Shown here: positions 8,424 through 17,679 of the stretch, one piece after another | How positions within the stretch are numbered: the stretch's first letter is position 1 | Layout: every line of letters begins with the position of its first letter | NCBI GenBank assembly: GCA_023807065.1 | Contig: JAJJLU010000549.1 | Span: forward strand, 1-32,335 | DNA length: 32,335 nt | Direction: 5' to 3' | Source of the DNA: Isotricha intestinalis | Lineage: Eukaryota > Ciliophora > Litostomatea > Vestibuliferida > Isotrichidae | The notes under the pieces: generated by a model | Told to the model about the DNA's origin: nothing | What the model saw: only the letters and a program-made list of their open reading frames with translations | The model's database searches: none | Program-made: the position numbers and the translations under genes

Positions 8424-9635
8424 ATGTCTAATAGCAAAAATAATAATGAAAGTGAAAATAATTTTCCTTATGAAATAGTTTTCGATAAATTTAAAATAGA
8501 AAAAAAAATAGGAAAAGGTTCTTTTGGAACAGTATTCATGGCAATAAATATTCAAAATCAAGAAGAAGTGGCAATAAAAACAGAAATAAACAATGAAAAA
8601 AATCAAATAGGATTATTAGAATCTGAATCACATAAATTAAATATATTAAAAGGATATATAGGAATACCTCAAATATATAATTTTGGGAAATTAAAAGGAT
8701 ACAATATTTTAGCAATGGAATTATTAGGAAAAAGTTTAAATGAAATATTTCAAGATCGCAATAAGAAATTTTCCTTAAAAACAGTATGTACAATAGCAAT
8801 AGATATTTTAAAATTAATAAAACATGTTCATGAAAAAAAGTTAATTCACAGAGATATAAAACCAGATAATTTCATGATAGGGAAAAATAAGAATAAAGAT
8901 ATCATATATTTAATAGATTTTGGATTAGCAAAAAAATATATAAATTCAAATGGAATTCATATACCTTTTAAATTAGGAAAATCTATGACTGGAACTGCAA
9001 GATATTGTTCAATATACACTCATTTAGGAAATGAACAAAGCAGAAGAGATGATTTAGAAAGTATTGGTTATGTTTTAATGTATTTTTTAAGAGGAAATTT
9101 ACCTTGGCAAGGTATTAAAGTTAAAGAAAATGAAAAACATTATGAAAGAATTGGAAATATGAAACAAAATATAAGTATCGATGAATTATGCTTTGGATTT
9201 CCTGAACAATTTAAAAATTATTTTAATTATGTTAAACAATTAGAATTTGATGAAGATCCTAATTATAATTTTTTAATTGAATTATTTGAAATGGTTCTTA
9301 AGAAAATTTGTGGTGTTAAATATATGAATTATAACAATAATAAAAGAGGAATATTATTTGATTGGAATGATGGGATTAATTATTTAGATGAAAACATTAT
9401 TGTTAAATCAAAGTCTTCTAGAAATTATTATACAAATAAATTAAAGGATAATCATAATAATATGAATCAAAATCATAGTAATCATACTATTGGAAAAAAA
9501 GATAAAAGAAGAAATAGTGATAGTTCTTTTAATAATATTAAAGATACTAAAGAGGATACTAATAATGATGATAATAATGAAAATAAGAAAAATAGAATTA
9601 ATAAAGATGTTCATTGTCAATGCTTTGTTTTTTAA
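8424..9635 (+). CDS. Casein kinase 1 family protein kinase with CaaX-like C terminus
   Basis: This is a Ser/Thr kinase of 403 residues. The catalytic domain starts at about residue 22: glycine loop GKGSFGTV (30-37), VAIK lysine (52), catalytic loop HRDIKPDN (142-149) and DFG (165-167). CK1 signatures are LIDFGLAKKY, then GTARYCSIYTHLG, and RRDDLES, which replaces the usual APE region. CK1 enzymes phosphorylate Ser/Thr primed by acidic or phosphorylated residues and act in membrane traffic, signalling and ciliary control. After the kinase fold (~residue 305) comes an Asn/Lys/Asp-rich tail ending DVHCQCFVF. The last four residues, CFVF, fit a CaaX box with a terminal Phe, as for geranylgeranylation, and Cys two residues earlier could be palmitoylated. 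A membrane-bound CK1, by analogy with lipid-anchored CK1-gamma and yeast Yck, is therefore likely. Confidence 0.93.
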   Translation: MSNSKNNNESENNFPYEIVFDKFKIEKKIGKGSFGTVFMAINIQNQEEVAIKTEINNEKNQIGLLESESHKLNILKGYIGIPQIYNFGKLKGYNILAMELLGKSLNEIFQDRNKKFSLKTVCTIAIDILKLIKHVHEKKLIHRDIKPDNFMIGKNKNKDIIYLIDFGLAKKYINSNGIHIPFKLGKSMTGTARYCSIYTHLGNEQSRRDDLESIGYVLMYFLRGNLPWQGIKVKENEKHYERIGNMKQNISIDELCFGFPEQFKNYFNYVKQLEFDEDPNYNFLIELFEMVLKKICGVKYMNYNNNKRGILFDWNDGINYLDENIIVKSKSSRNYYTNKLKDNHNNMNQNHSNHTIGKKDKRRNSDSSFNNIKDTKEDTNNDDNNENKKNRINKDVHCQCFVF

Positions 9636-9971
9636 AATATTTGATTTTTAATCTTTAATTGGGTTTACTTTTTTTTTTATTTTTATCTGGTTTGATTATT
9701 TTTTATTTATTTTAAATTATAATTGTTTTATAAAATGTAGATATGTTATTTTTTATTTGCTTTCATGAATGTATTAATTGATTCATTGAAGAATGTATTT
9801 TTAAATATAATACAAATTTAAAATTTACAGATGATAACATAAAAATATGTAATTTTTTTATTGATTTTAATTTTTATTCAACGAAACAAAGAATAACTAA
9901 TTTATTTTTTTTAAAAAAACTTAAAAAATTAAAAATAATAATAGTTTTCTGAATAAAAATCCAAAAAAACC
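9636..9971. other. Intergenic region between convergent genes
   Basis: This is about 335 bp of T-rich then A-rich DNA between the stops of the casein kinase and double-GTPase gene B. It should hold both 3' untranslated regions. I find no RNA gene or coding frame. Confidence 0.6.
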
Positions 9972-11257
9972 TTATTCTACCGTTTTTTTTTTTGTACAAC
10001 ATCCTCCTCCACTATTATTACTCTTAATATTATCTTGAATAGAAAATCCTGCAGCATTATTAGTTTTTTTTAAACAATCACAAATCATATTACAAATAAC
10101 TTCAGGAATATTAATATTTAATTTACAAGAAATTTCACAATATTTCATTCTTAATTCATCTGCTAATGCTTGTGCTTCCTCTTTATTAACTTCTCTTTCA
10201 TCCATATCAATTTTATTACCTAATAAATAAATAACAATAGAAGAAGATATATCCTCATTTCCTCTATTAGCATTATTTTGTATATCTTTCATCCAAGAAG
10301 AAACATTTTTAAAAGTTTCTCTTTTGGTAACATCATATAATAAAAATATACCATCTGCATTTTGATAATATTTTTTAGGTAATGATCTAAATCTTTCTTG
10401 TCCTGCTGTATCCCATACAATTAATTTACATTTTTCATTATTAATTTTTAAAAATTTTGTTTCATCATCTATTCCTATTGTTGATAAGAAAGATTCAATA
10501 AATGTATTTTTAAAATATCTTGTTAAAAATGCTGTTTTTCCTACCATTGAATCCCCTAATAATACTACTCTTATTGTTGTTTGAGATATTAATCTTGATG
10601 TTGCTTTTTTATTATTTGTTATACATTCTGATACTATATTTGGTGGAAGAATCTTATTTACAGGATTATTTAAACTTTCATTTATTTTATTTAATAATAA
10701 AAGATAATTATCTGAATTTTTTAATGATATATCTATTTTAGAAAATTTACTGTTTAAATTTAAAAATTCTTGAATTTCAATTTCTTTTACTTGTTTGCCT
10801 GATTCATTATCATTCTTATTTAATACTAATATATTTGTTATATATGATTCATCTGGTTTTAATAAAGCTACTAATTGTTTTATTATATTAAAACTTTCTG
10901 AATTAGATATATCTACCATATATAATATACATTGGGCATAATATAACATTGTTTTATATAAAGTTATTTGATTTTCTGAAATTTCTTCTTCTTGTAATGA
11001 GATTTCATAAACATCTAAATTTAAATTTTTTTGATCTTGAACTTTTGTACTTAATCTTGTTGAGATTATTGCTATTTTTTTTGAAATATTTATTTATTGG
11101 GAAATTATATAAAATATATTTTACGTTTTGATGATATATAATTATCTTCGTATTTATTTTTTTCCATTTTTTTGACTAAAGTACTTTTTCCTACCTCTTT
11201 TCCTCCGAAAATTAATAACTTTTTATATGAGGTAAATTCAGGGTTATCACTTTCCAT
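9972..11257 (-). CDS. Double-GTPase protein B: partly degenerate Ras-like domain fused to a Rab-type GTPase
   Basis: Two exons, 11257-11125 and 11071-9972, encode 410 residues. I take the ATG at 11257 as start; the frame is open further up only to a TTG. Domain 1 has the P-loop GGKEVGKS (18-25) and keeps an NKxD-like motif (VLNKND, about residue 128). Its DxxG is missing (LDVYEISL in that region). Domain 2, ~residues 209-390, is a complete Rab: GDSMVGKT (217-224), switch I Thr in FLSTIGID, WDTAGQERFRS (264-274), GNKIDM. The tail GGGCCTKKKTVE has the di-Cys but with seven residues after it, so classical Rab geranylgeranylation is doubtful; palmitoylation or an unseen last exon are alternatives. 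It shares architecture and intron position with gene A at 4351-5710, so the two arose by duplication. It is more intact in domain 1 than A. Confidence 0.88.
11072..11124 (-). other. Intron, 53 nt (double-GTPase gene B)
   Basis: On the minus strand it begins GTAAAA and ends AAATAG. It is in phase 1, 19 codons after the P-loop Ser of the first domain, matching the intron of paralogue A. Removal joins C with CA to give Pro and opens 40 codons that lead into the long frame. Confidence 0.85.
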
Positions 11258-11713
11258 TTTTTTATTGTTTATTTTATATCTATTATTATTTTTTTTCAAG
11301 TTAATATTTATTTTATAATATTAAAAAATCAAATTAAAAAAAAGATTTAATCTTTTTATTAACTTTTATGTTCTCTTCTTCATATCTTTATATTCCACAA
11401 AATATTTGTTAATTAATTGATCCAAACAAAAAAAATGAAAGTAATAATTAATATATATCTATTGATAATAAAAAATCTTCATTTGTAAAATTATAATGAA
11501 ACAAAATGAGTTCCTTTATATTTTAAGAAAAATGAAATTGTTGAATATAAAGAAAAAAGTTTAAAGTAAAAAGCCTTTTTTTCATTCATTTAATCTTAAA
11601 AAATTAAATATATTAATATTATTTTTCATATTAATTTATTTGTTAAAAGAAGCATATTAATTGTGAAATATATTATTTTAAATAAATTATTTTATTCAAA
11701 TCCATTAAATTAA
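11258..11713. other. Divergent intergenic region
   Basis: This is about 455 bp between the starts of double-GTPase gene B (left) and the syntaxin gene (right). It is AT-rich with several short ATG frames, the longest about 22 codons at ~11515; none looks coding. Two promoters should lie here, but I cannot point to defined elements. Confidence 0.6.
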
Positions 11714-12547
11714 ATGGCTTATTTTGAAGAAGATGATTTTAATGAATCATTAGTTGTAAATAAAAATATAAAATAAAATAATTAAATATAGCCTACATTA
11801 TCAGAAGAACAATATTCAAATCAAATAACACGATTATCTGAAAAATTTGTGGAATTGAAAAAAAAAAGTAAAGTTATAGAAGATTTACATGATTTAATTC
11901 GAGGTAATAGAATATCAGAAAAAAAAGGACAAATAATCCCAAATATAAAATCATATAATAATATTGAAAATGAAATAACTCTTATGAAAAATAATTTATT
12001 AGAAAACATAGGTTCAATAAATAATAAAGATTTAAAGCAAAAAGCAGAAAATGTAATAAATAAAATAGATCATGATTTAGAAGATTTAAAAAAAAAAATA
12101 AGTAGAAAAATTCAAGATTTAGAAATTAAAAATAGAGAATTAAATTCATTAGAAAATGAAAGTAATTCAAATTCGAACTTAAAATATGAAGATAATATAA
12201 TGGATCAAATAAAAGTAAATAAATTAGAAAGTAATGCATACTTTTTAGAAAATAGAAAAAAAGATTTATTGAATATCCAACAAATCGCAGCTCAAGTCAA
12301 TCATTTAACTAAAGAAATGAATGAAAATGTTCAAAAACAAGGAGAAATGCTTGATAGTATTGAAGAAAATATTCAAGAAACTGATAAAAATGTAGAAAAA
12401 GGTTTAAAAGATATTAAAGAAATTTCTGAAAATCAAAAAAAAAATAAAAAAACTATATGTTGTATTGTTTGGATGATTCTTTTTGTTGTTTTTGCTGTTT
12501 GCGGTGTCGTTTTTGCATTGTTTAAAGATAAAATTTTTCCGAAGTAA
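11714..12547 (+). CDS. Qa-SNARE (syntaxin-like), two exons
   Basis: Exon 1 (11714-11755) encodes MAYFEEDDFNESLV and exon 2 (11792-12547) the rest, 265 residues in all. A frame call without splicing would have to begin at a GTG inside exon 2. The N-terminal two thirds are helical, as in a syntaxin regulatory bundle. The SNARE motif covers ~173-233. Its zero-layer Gln is Q197 in QKQGEMLDSIEENI, which matches the QGEMID core of syntaxins, followed by heptads in NVEKGLKDIKEI. A single C-terminal membrane anchor (~236-258, CCIVWMILFVVFAVCGVVFAL) follows a Lys-rich stretch, and a short luminal KDKIFPK ends the protein. This is a tail-anchored t-SNARE that drives membrane fusion. Which compartment it serves cannot be told from sequence alone. 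The Cys pair at the start of the anchor could be palmitoylated. Confidence 0.9.
11756..11791 (+). other. Intron, 36 nt (syntaxin gene)
   Basis: It begins GTAAAT, ends AAATATAG and lies in phase 0 after a 14-codon first exon. The intron contains in-frame TAA codons. Splicing gives an uninterrupted 265-residue frame. Confidence 0.87.
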
Positions 12548-12939
12548 TTTTTTAATATTATAGTTCATAGAATTATTATATTTTATTATATTATATAATA
12601 TTCATAATATAATTTTTTTCATGTTATTATTAATCAATAATATATTTCTTAAATATTATTGATTATTATGTTTTATATCATTTTTTTTTTTTTTTTAAAT
12701 ATTTAAAGTTTGAATATTCAAAGGAGAAAGAAGAAATATTTTAAATAATAATAATTGTTTAAATTTGTATAAATACCTTTGTTTAATGATATTCAGTTTA
12801 AATTTTGAATGACAATTATGTTTTGAAAAATTTAAACTATAATTTATATTTAAATCAAATAAATTTTAGTAAATTTACAAATAAAAAAAATTTTGTTAAA
12901 AAACAGTGAATTTTTGTTTAGATTAGTTAATATTTAATT
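12548..12939. other. Intergenic region between convergent genes
   Basis: This is about 390 bp of AT-rich DNA between the syntaxin stop and the stop of the TPR/J-like gene. Near 12560-12670 there are short AT palindromic stretches (TATTATA-type) and a 16-base T-run. I see no RNA gene or reading frame. Confidence 0.55.
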
Positions 12940-14310
12940 TTAATCTTTTCTTTGATAATCATCATAAATAGAATACATTTGGTTTAAAATTGTAGCAATT
13001 TCATGAATAATAGTATACATTTCCTTTTCTTCTTCGGTGTTTTTAGGATATCTTTCAGGATGATATTTAACAGTTAAAGTTTTAAGAAAATTTTTATTAT
13101 CTTTAGAAAACTCTTCTTCAATGTTACCATTATTTTTATAACCTTTATAAGGATATTTTTCAAGAATAAATTTAACAAAAACTAAATTAGATTCTTCTTT
13201 CTTAGCATATAATTCTTTAAATATTTCTTCTTTTCTCTTTTTCAGTTCTTCTCTATATTGATCATCATTTCTTTCTTCTTCTCTTGCTTCTTCATTTCTT
13301 ATTTCTTGTAATATATTAGTAGCATCAATATACCATTTTTCTTTTCCAACATTTTTAGGAGCTAAACTTATACCTAAATTTACAGCTGTTAAAACATAAC
13401 TTTTAATTTTATTGTTTTGTTTTTTATTCTTAAATATTCTATACATTATTTTCGCAATATGAGAATAACAAATTGCTTCTAATTCAATATCTTTATTTTC
13501 TTTAATTTTATTTATTTCATTCAATGCATTTCTATAACATGTTAAAGCTTCTCTTATATCATCCATATCCATTGATTCTTCTGCATTTATTCCTTGTTCA
13601 TATAATTCATCTCCTTTTTGTAATTCAATCATTGCATCTATTCTATTTATATAAAAATTCGAAGATTCTATAACATCTTGTATTTCGTTTTTTATTTCTT
13701 TGGATATTTTTAATTTATCTAAAGTAATAACATCAATATTGTAATTACTTTGAATATCAAAAACAGACAGAAAGAAATTTTTTGAAGGTATTATTTTTTT
13801 ATTCTCAAATAAGTTTAAAGCATAATTGAAATAGTGTCTCATTAAACTTGAAATTAATTCATAATAAGCTTCTTGAAAAGGGGAAAAATGTCCAATCATT
13901 TCATAAGCAGTATTTCCTATATTTTTTAAAGGAATTTCTTTAATAATATTAACAGCAATATTTTTATAAAAATCTTCTTTAATGTCTTTTGTTTCTTGAG
14001 AATATTTCATATTATTTGCTAAAATAGTCATTAATTTACTTGAATAATATATATATTTTCGAAAAATATCTTCATATTTTTCTATTTTATCTTTTTCTAC
14101 TATTGATAATAATTTTTCTAAAGTATCTTGTAGTAATTTAGATGATTCATATGCTTCTTCTTTATTCGGTGCTTTATTTATTGATTCTTGAAACAATGGA
14201 ATTGCATTATTTAATCTTTTATCATTAATTAGTGCAAAATTATTTTTGTCAAACTCATTTAAAAATTTTAATCCTTCTTCCCTTTTTTTTAGATATTCAT
14301 TATTTGACAT
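12940..14310 (-). CDS. Helical-repeat protein with a C-terminal J-like domain (HPE instead of HPD)
   Basis: The 456-residue product is helical throughout. Residues ~1-330 hold TPR-like helix pairs, for example the stretch around GDELYEQGINAEES...ALTCYRNALNEI and the following YSHIAKIMYRIF. A charged Glu/Lys/Arg helix follows (~338-365). The C-terminal ~90 residues resemble a DnaJ J-domain: a first helix, then FLKTLTVKYHPERYPKNTEEE and a long last helix. The Hsp70-stimulating HPD tripeptide is HPE here (417-419). Loss of Asp normally cripples J activity, so the domain may act only as a binding module. TPR plus J is the layout of co-chaperones such as DNAJC7, though I do not assign it to one. 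ATG start, TAA stop. Its start is 150 bp downstream of the stop of the next gene on the same strand. Confidence 0.8.
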   Translation of the reverse strand: MSNNEYLKKREEGLKFLNEFDKNNFALINDKRLNNAIPLFQESINKAPNKEEAYESSKLLQDTLEKLLSIVEKDKIEKYEDIFRKYIYYSSKLMTILANNMKYSQETKDIKEDFYKNIAVNIIKEIPLKNIGNTAYEMIGHFSPFQEAYYELISSLMRHYFNYALNLFENKKIIPSKNFFLSVFDIQSNYNIDVITLDKLKISKEIKNEIQDVIESSNFYINRIDAMIELQKGDELYEQGINAEESMDMDDIREALTCYRNALNEINKIKENKDIELEAICYSHIAKIMYRIFKNKKQNNKIKSYVLTAVNLGISLAPKNVGKEKWYIDATNILQEIRNEEAREEERNDDQYREELKKRKEEIFKELYAKKEESNLVFVKFILEKYPYKGYKNNGNIEEEFSKDNKNFLKTLTVKYHPERYPKNTEEEKEMYTIIHEIATILNQMYSIYDDYQRKD

Positions 14311-14460
14311 TTTATTTCTTATTCAATTGAATTATTTTTTTTATTTGTAATTTTATTTTGGTTTAAATAAGATTTTTATTTTGATGGAATTAATAATAAT
14401 ATTTATTTTTTATATTTAATGAAATTTTCAAAAATAATTTTCTTTTTAAACTATTTTAGA

Positions 14461-16470
14461 TTAATCATTGTAATTATTATTAATATTATTCTCTAAATAA
14501 TAATTATTTAAATTTTCTCCATTTAAATCATCAGTTTCTAAATTATTATTATTTTTAATTTTTAAATCATGATTGAAATAATCATTTTGATTATAATCTC
14601 TTTCATTTTCAGTGTTTAAAATATCAGTATCAATTTCTTCATGATTTTCCAAATCTAAATTATTATTTAAATCAATACTTTCTAAACCTTCAACTTCATT
14701 ATTATTTAAAGGATTTTCACCTAATTGAATTTGTAATTTAGATATTTCTTCATCTTTCTTTTGAATTAAATCTTCAAATTTTTTAGTCAATTCATTTATT
14801 TCATTATCTTTTTTTATATTATCTTCTAAAGCTTTTTTTATTTCCAAATCCATTTCTTTATCATTATTTTCTCTTTTTAAAATTTCTTCTTCATCTTCTT
14901 CTAATAAATTATTTATATTTAAATTTGATATATCTTCTCCTTTTTTTAAAGCATTTGTAACTTTCTCTATATTTACTTTTAAATCTTTTATTTGATTTTC
15001 TTTTTCTTCTAAAATTTTTTTCAATTGTTCATTTTCTTCTAAAATCTTTTGAAGATGATTTCCAAATTCTTTTTCTTTTAATAATAAATCTTTTTTATCT
15101 TCATATTTATTATCAATTTGTTTTTTCATATTTTCATTAATTTGATTAATTCTTTTTTGATCATTTGTTATTCTTAAAACTATATCATTTAATTGATTTA
15201 TTTGAGAATCTTTTGAATTTAAATCATTTTCTCCTGTTTCTATTATATTATTTCCTTCTAAAGTTTTATTATATATTTCATCTTTTTCCCCATTTAATTT
15301 ATTTATTGTCATTTTTAATCTTTTTATTAATTCATCATTATCTGCTTTTCTTGTTTTACATGATTCATTTAATAAATTTAAGTCTTTTTCTTGTGAAATT
15401 AAATTATCTAATTCTAATTTTAATTTTTCATATGTTTCCTTTAATTCATTGTTATTGTCTTGGAGTAAAATTAAATTTTTTTCATTTTGCTCATTAGTAA
15501 TTTCAATTTCTGCATTTTTTCTACTTATTTTTTCTATTTCTATTAATTTTTCTCCATATTTATTATATAATTCTTGATTTTCATTTTTAAATTTATTTAT
15601 TTTTTCTTCCAATGATATTATTGTGTCCATTATTTCTAAATTATTATCTATTGTTTCTTTTAAATTTCCTTTTATATTTATAATAAAAGTTTGAAGGTTA
15701 TTATCAAATTTTGAAAATATTGAATTTCCTTTTGATAAATTTTTAGTTTGACTTTGATAATTTTTTAATTCTACTTCTAGAATTTTATTTTCATTTCTTA
15801 ATTCATTGTTTGATTGCTTTAATATATTATTTGTTAAATTAATTTTTTCAATTTCTTTTGGAAGTGATATTGCATCATAAATATCATTATTATTTAAATT
15901 TTTATTATTATTTAAGGCATTTACTTTATTAATTTGATTATTGTTACTTTTAGGAAAAGTTAAATACAAATTTTTATCATTGAAATTATTATTTCTAATA
16001 TTTTCATTTGAAATATTTATATCATCAGAAAAATCTTCTAAATCAAAAGCATCATCATAATTATCAACCGAATGATCAGAAGAATTTTTAGATATACTAT
16101 AATCATCTTTATAATCAATATTTAAAGGTTTCATAATTTCTCCATTAAAATTATTATAATTATTATAATTTTCCTCACTCAAATTTTGACTTAAATTAAT
16201 ATCATTAGTTAAATTTTGAGCATCTCTTAAAACATTTTTAAATTCTTCTAAAACTCTATTTTCAGAATTAATATAAGAAGGAGAATTATCGTTATAAATT
16301 AAATTGTTGTTTATTATTTCAGATTGATTTATTCTATTAATTGGGAGTCTATATGAATTATTTCTTAAAAGATAAGGATTTTTTTTCTTTGCTGAATTAA
16401 TTTGGTTTTTAATTATATTATATTCATTAAATACCGAATCAATTTCTCTTCCTAAATCAATACCATTCAT
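14461..16470 (-). CDS. Coiled-coil protein, function unknown
   Basis: The product has 669 residues. The first ~200 are Asn/Asp/Ser-rich and probably disordered, starting with a short helix (MNGIDLGREIDSVFNEYNII). Residues ~205-580 form long coiled-coil stretches: heptad-like Leu/Ile/Asn/Glu/Lys with runs such as NELRNENKILEVELKN and EKENQIKDLKVNIEKV. The last ~90 residues are acidic and Asn-rich. There is no membrane segment, motor or enzyme domain. Long coiled coils with acidic tails are common in cytoskeletal, basal-body and tethering proteins; I cannot pick one. It sits between the DHHC enzyme gene (90 bp upstream) and the TPR/J-like gene, all on the minus strand, but separate transcription is the default assumption in ciliates. 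Confidence 0.82.
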   Translation of the reverse strand: MNGIDLGREIDSVFNEYNIIKNQINSAKKKNPYLLRNNSYRLPINRINQSEIINNNLIYNDNSPSYINSENRVLEEFKNVLRDAQNLTNDINLSQNLSEENYNNYNNFNGEIMKPLNIDYKDDYSISKNSSDHSVDNYDDAFDLEDFSDDINISNENIRNNNFNDKNLYLTFPKSNNNQINKVNALNNNKNLNNNDIYDAISLPKEIEKINLTNNILKQSNNELRNENKILEVELKNYQSQTKNLSKGNSIFSKFDNNLQTFIINIKGNLKETIDNNLEIMDTIISLEEKINKFKNENQELYNKYGEKLIEIEKISRKNAEIEITNEQNEKNLILLQDNNNELKETYEKLKLELDNLISQEKDLNLLNESCKTRKADNDELIKRLKMTINKLNGEKDEIYNKTLEGNNIIETGENDLNSKDSQINQLNDIVLRITNDQKRINQINENMKKQIDNKYEDKKDLLLKEKEFGNHLQKILEENEQLKKILEEKENQIKDLKVNIEKVTNALKKGEDISNLNINNLLEEDEEEILKRENNDKEMDLEIKKALEDNIKKDNEINELTKKFEDLIQKKDEEISKLQIQLGENPLNNNEVEGLESIDLNNNLDLENHEEIDTDILNTENERDYNQNDYFNHDLKIKNNNNLETDDLNGENLNNYYLENNINNNYND

Positions 16471-16559
16471 CTTTAAATTTTAAAATTAAATTTTATAAAA
16501 AAAATACAATTTAAATTAATTCTTTTTTATATTTAACAAATAATAAATTTAAAAATCAA

Positions 16560-17480
16560 TTAGCAACAACAAAACCATTTATTCATATCATCTTTTTCTT
16601 CATTTTTTTTCTTTTCTTTCACAATTCTTTTATAAGGCGTATCAAAAGTATAACCTCCATTAAATTTATTTTCTTCAAAAATAGGAAAAAACCATTTCCA
16701 CTTTTCTTTCAATCCCAAAACACTTTTAAACATAATAAATTTATCTTTATAAGCATAATAAGGGCAATATTCATCACTTTCATAAATAGTATATTCAACA
16801 TTAGTAATATTTTTCATAATACAAATAATTTGATTCAATAATAATCCTCCAACGGAAATAGTAATAGAAATAGCTAAACAAGAAGAAATAATAATCCATA
16901 AAGGTTCTTTAATTTCTTTAATTATTTTCCAAGTAACATTATCACTTTCCATATCAATAAATTGTATTGGTCTTAGAAGTAAATATAAGAATTTTTTAGT
17001 AAATATATTAATTATTAGACAAGGAGAAGCAATTAAATCACCTAAAGTTGCATAGAATAAAAATAAAAAAAAAGTTTTTTGATTATAATATCCTACACAA
17101 TTAAAAATCCAAGGACAATGATGATCCATCTTTAATATACATTTACCACATGTTGAACAATGATGAGCTCTTAAAGGTCGAAATTTATTGCATTTTTTAC
17201 AAAAAGTTTTTTCATTTTTTTTTAAACGATTTACCATATTATCTATTATTATTCCTGGATTAGTTAACATTGATTTTATGTGACAAAATAATGTCATAAA
17301 AGCACAAAAATAAAAATTTAGAGAGATTAAAAATTTTAAAAAAGGGAATTTTGATAAGATTTTATTATTATAAACAAAATAAGAAGTGAATGATGATACT
17401 ATAATATATATTATTCCCCATACTATAGGAATACATGTAAAATATATTGAATACCATATTTTATTTAAATTTGAATACAT
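16560..17480 (-). CDS. DHHC-type protein S-palmitoyltransferase
   Basis: The enzyme moves palmitate from palmitoyl-CoA to protein cysteines through a Cys-acyl intermediate. It is 306 residues with four membrane segments (~10-32, 47-68, 137-160 and 194-220), both ends cytosolic. The Cys-rich domain covers ~94-144: CKKCNKFRPLRAHHCSTC, then CILKMDHHCPWIFNCVGYYN, with catalytic DHHC at 119-122 and all zinc-binding Cys/His present. Before it, TNPG stands for the usual DPG motif. After the last segment, VEYTIYE takes the place of TTxE. The C terminus ends KWFCCC, three cysteines that could be self-acylated. The length is normal for a small DHHC enzyme and no ankyrin repeats are present. Likely substrates and organelle are unknown; membrane-linked proteins with terminal cysteines are encoded nearby, but that is only suggestive. 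Confidence 0.94.
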   Translation of the reverse strand: MYSNLNKIWYSIYFTCIPIVWGIIYIIVSSFTSYFVYNNKILSKFPFLKFLISLNFYFCAFMTLFCHIKSMLTNPGIIIDNMVNRLKKNEKTFCKKCNKFRPLRAHHCSTCGKCILKMDHHCPWIFNCVGYYNQKTFFLFLFYATLGDLIASPCLIINIFTKKFLYLLLRPIQFIDMESDNVTWKIIKEIKEPLWIIISSCLAISITISVGGLLLNQIICIMKNITNVEYTIYESDEYCPYYAYKDKFIMFKSVLGLKEKWKWFFPIFEENKFNGGYTFDTPYKRIVKEKKKNEEKDDMNKWFCCC

Positions 17481-17679
17481 TTTCGTGAAAAATGGTTTTT
17501 ATCTTTATATTATTTCATTATTTTATTAAATAATTAATATTATTTAATTTATTGTCAAATTATTTTGAAGAATAAAATTATTATTTTTATAAGATAACAT
17601 AATCATGCTTAAATAAATAAAGAAAATATTTCAAAGAAAATAAAAAAATAAATGCAATAAAATAAAAGTTATAATAAAT

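Noticed and set aside
11105..11299. Start of double-GTPase gene B at 11299
   Set aside because: The codon there is TTG. The first ATG in frame is at 11257 and gives an N terminus of about the same length as paralogue A.
12940..17480. Operon of minus-strand genes (TPR/J-like, coiled-coil, DHHC)
   Set aside because: Spacing is short (90-150 bp), but compact ciliate chromosomes normally carry separate transcription units and nothing in the sequence shows a polycistron.
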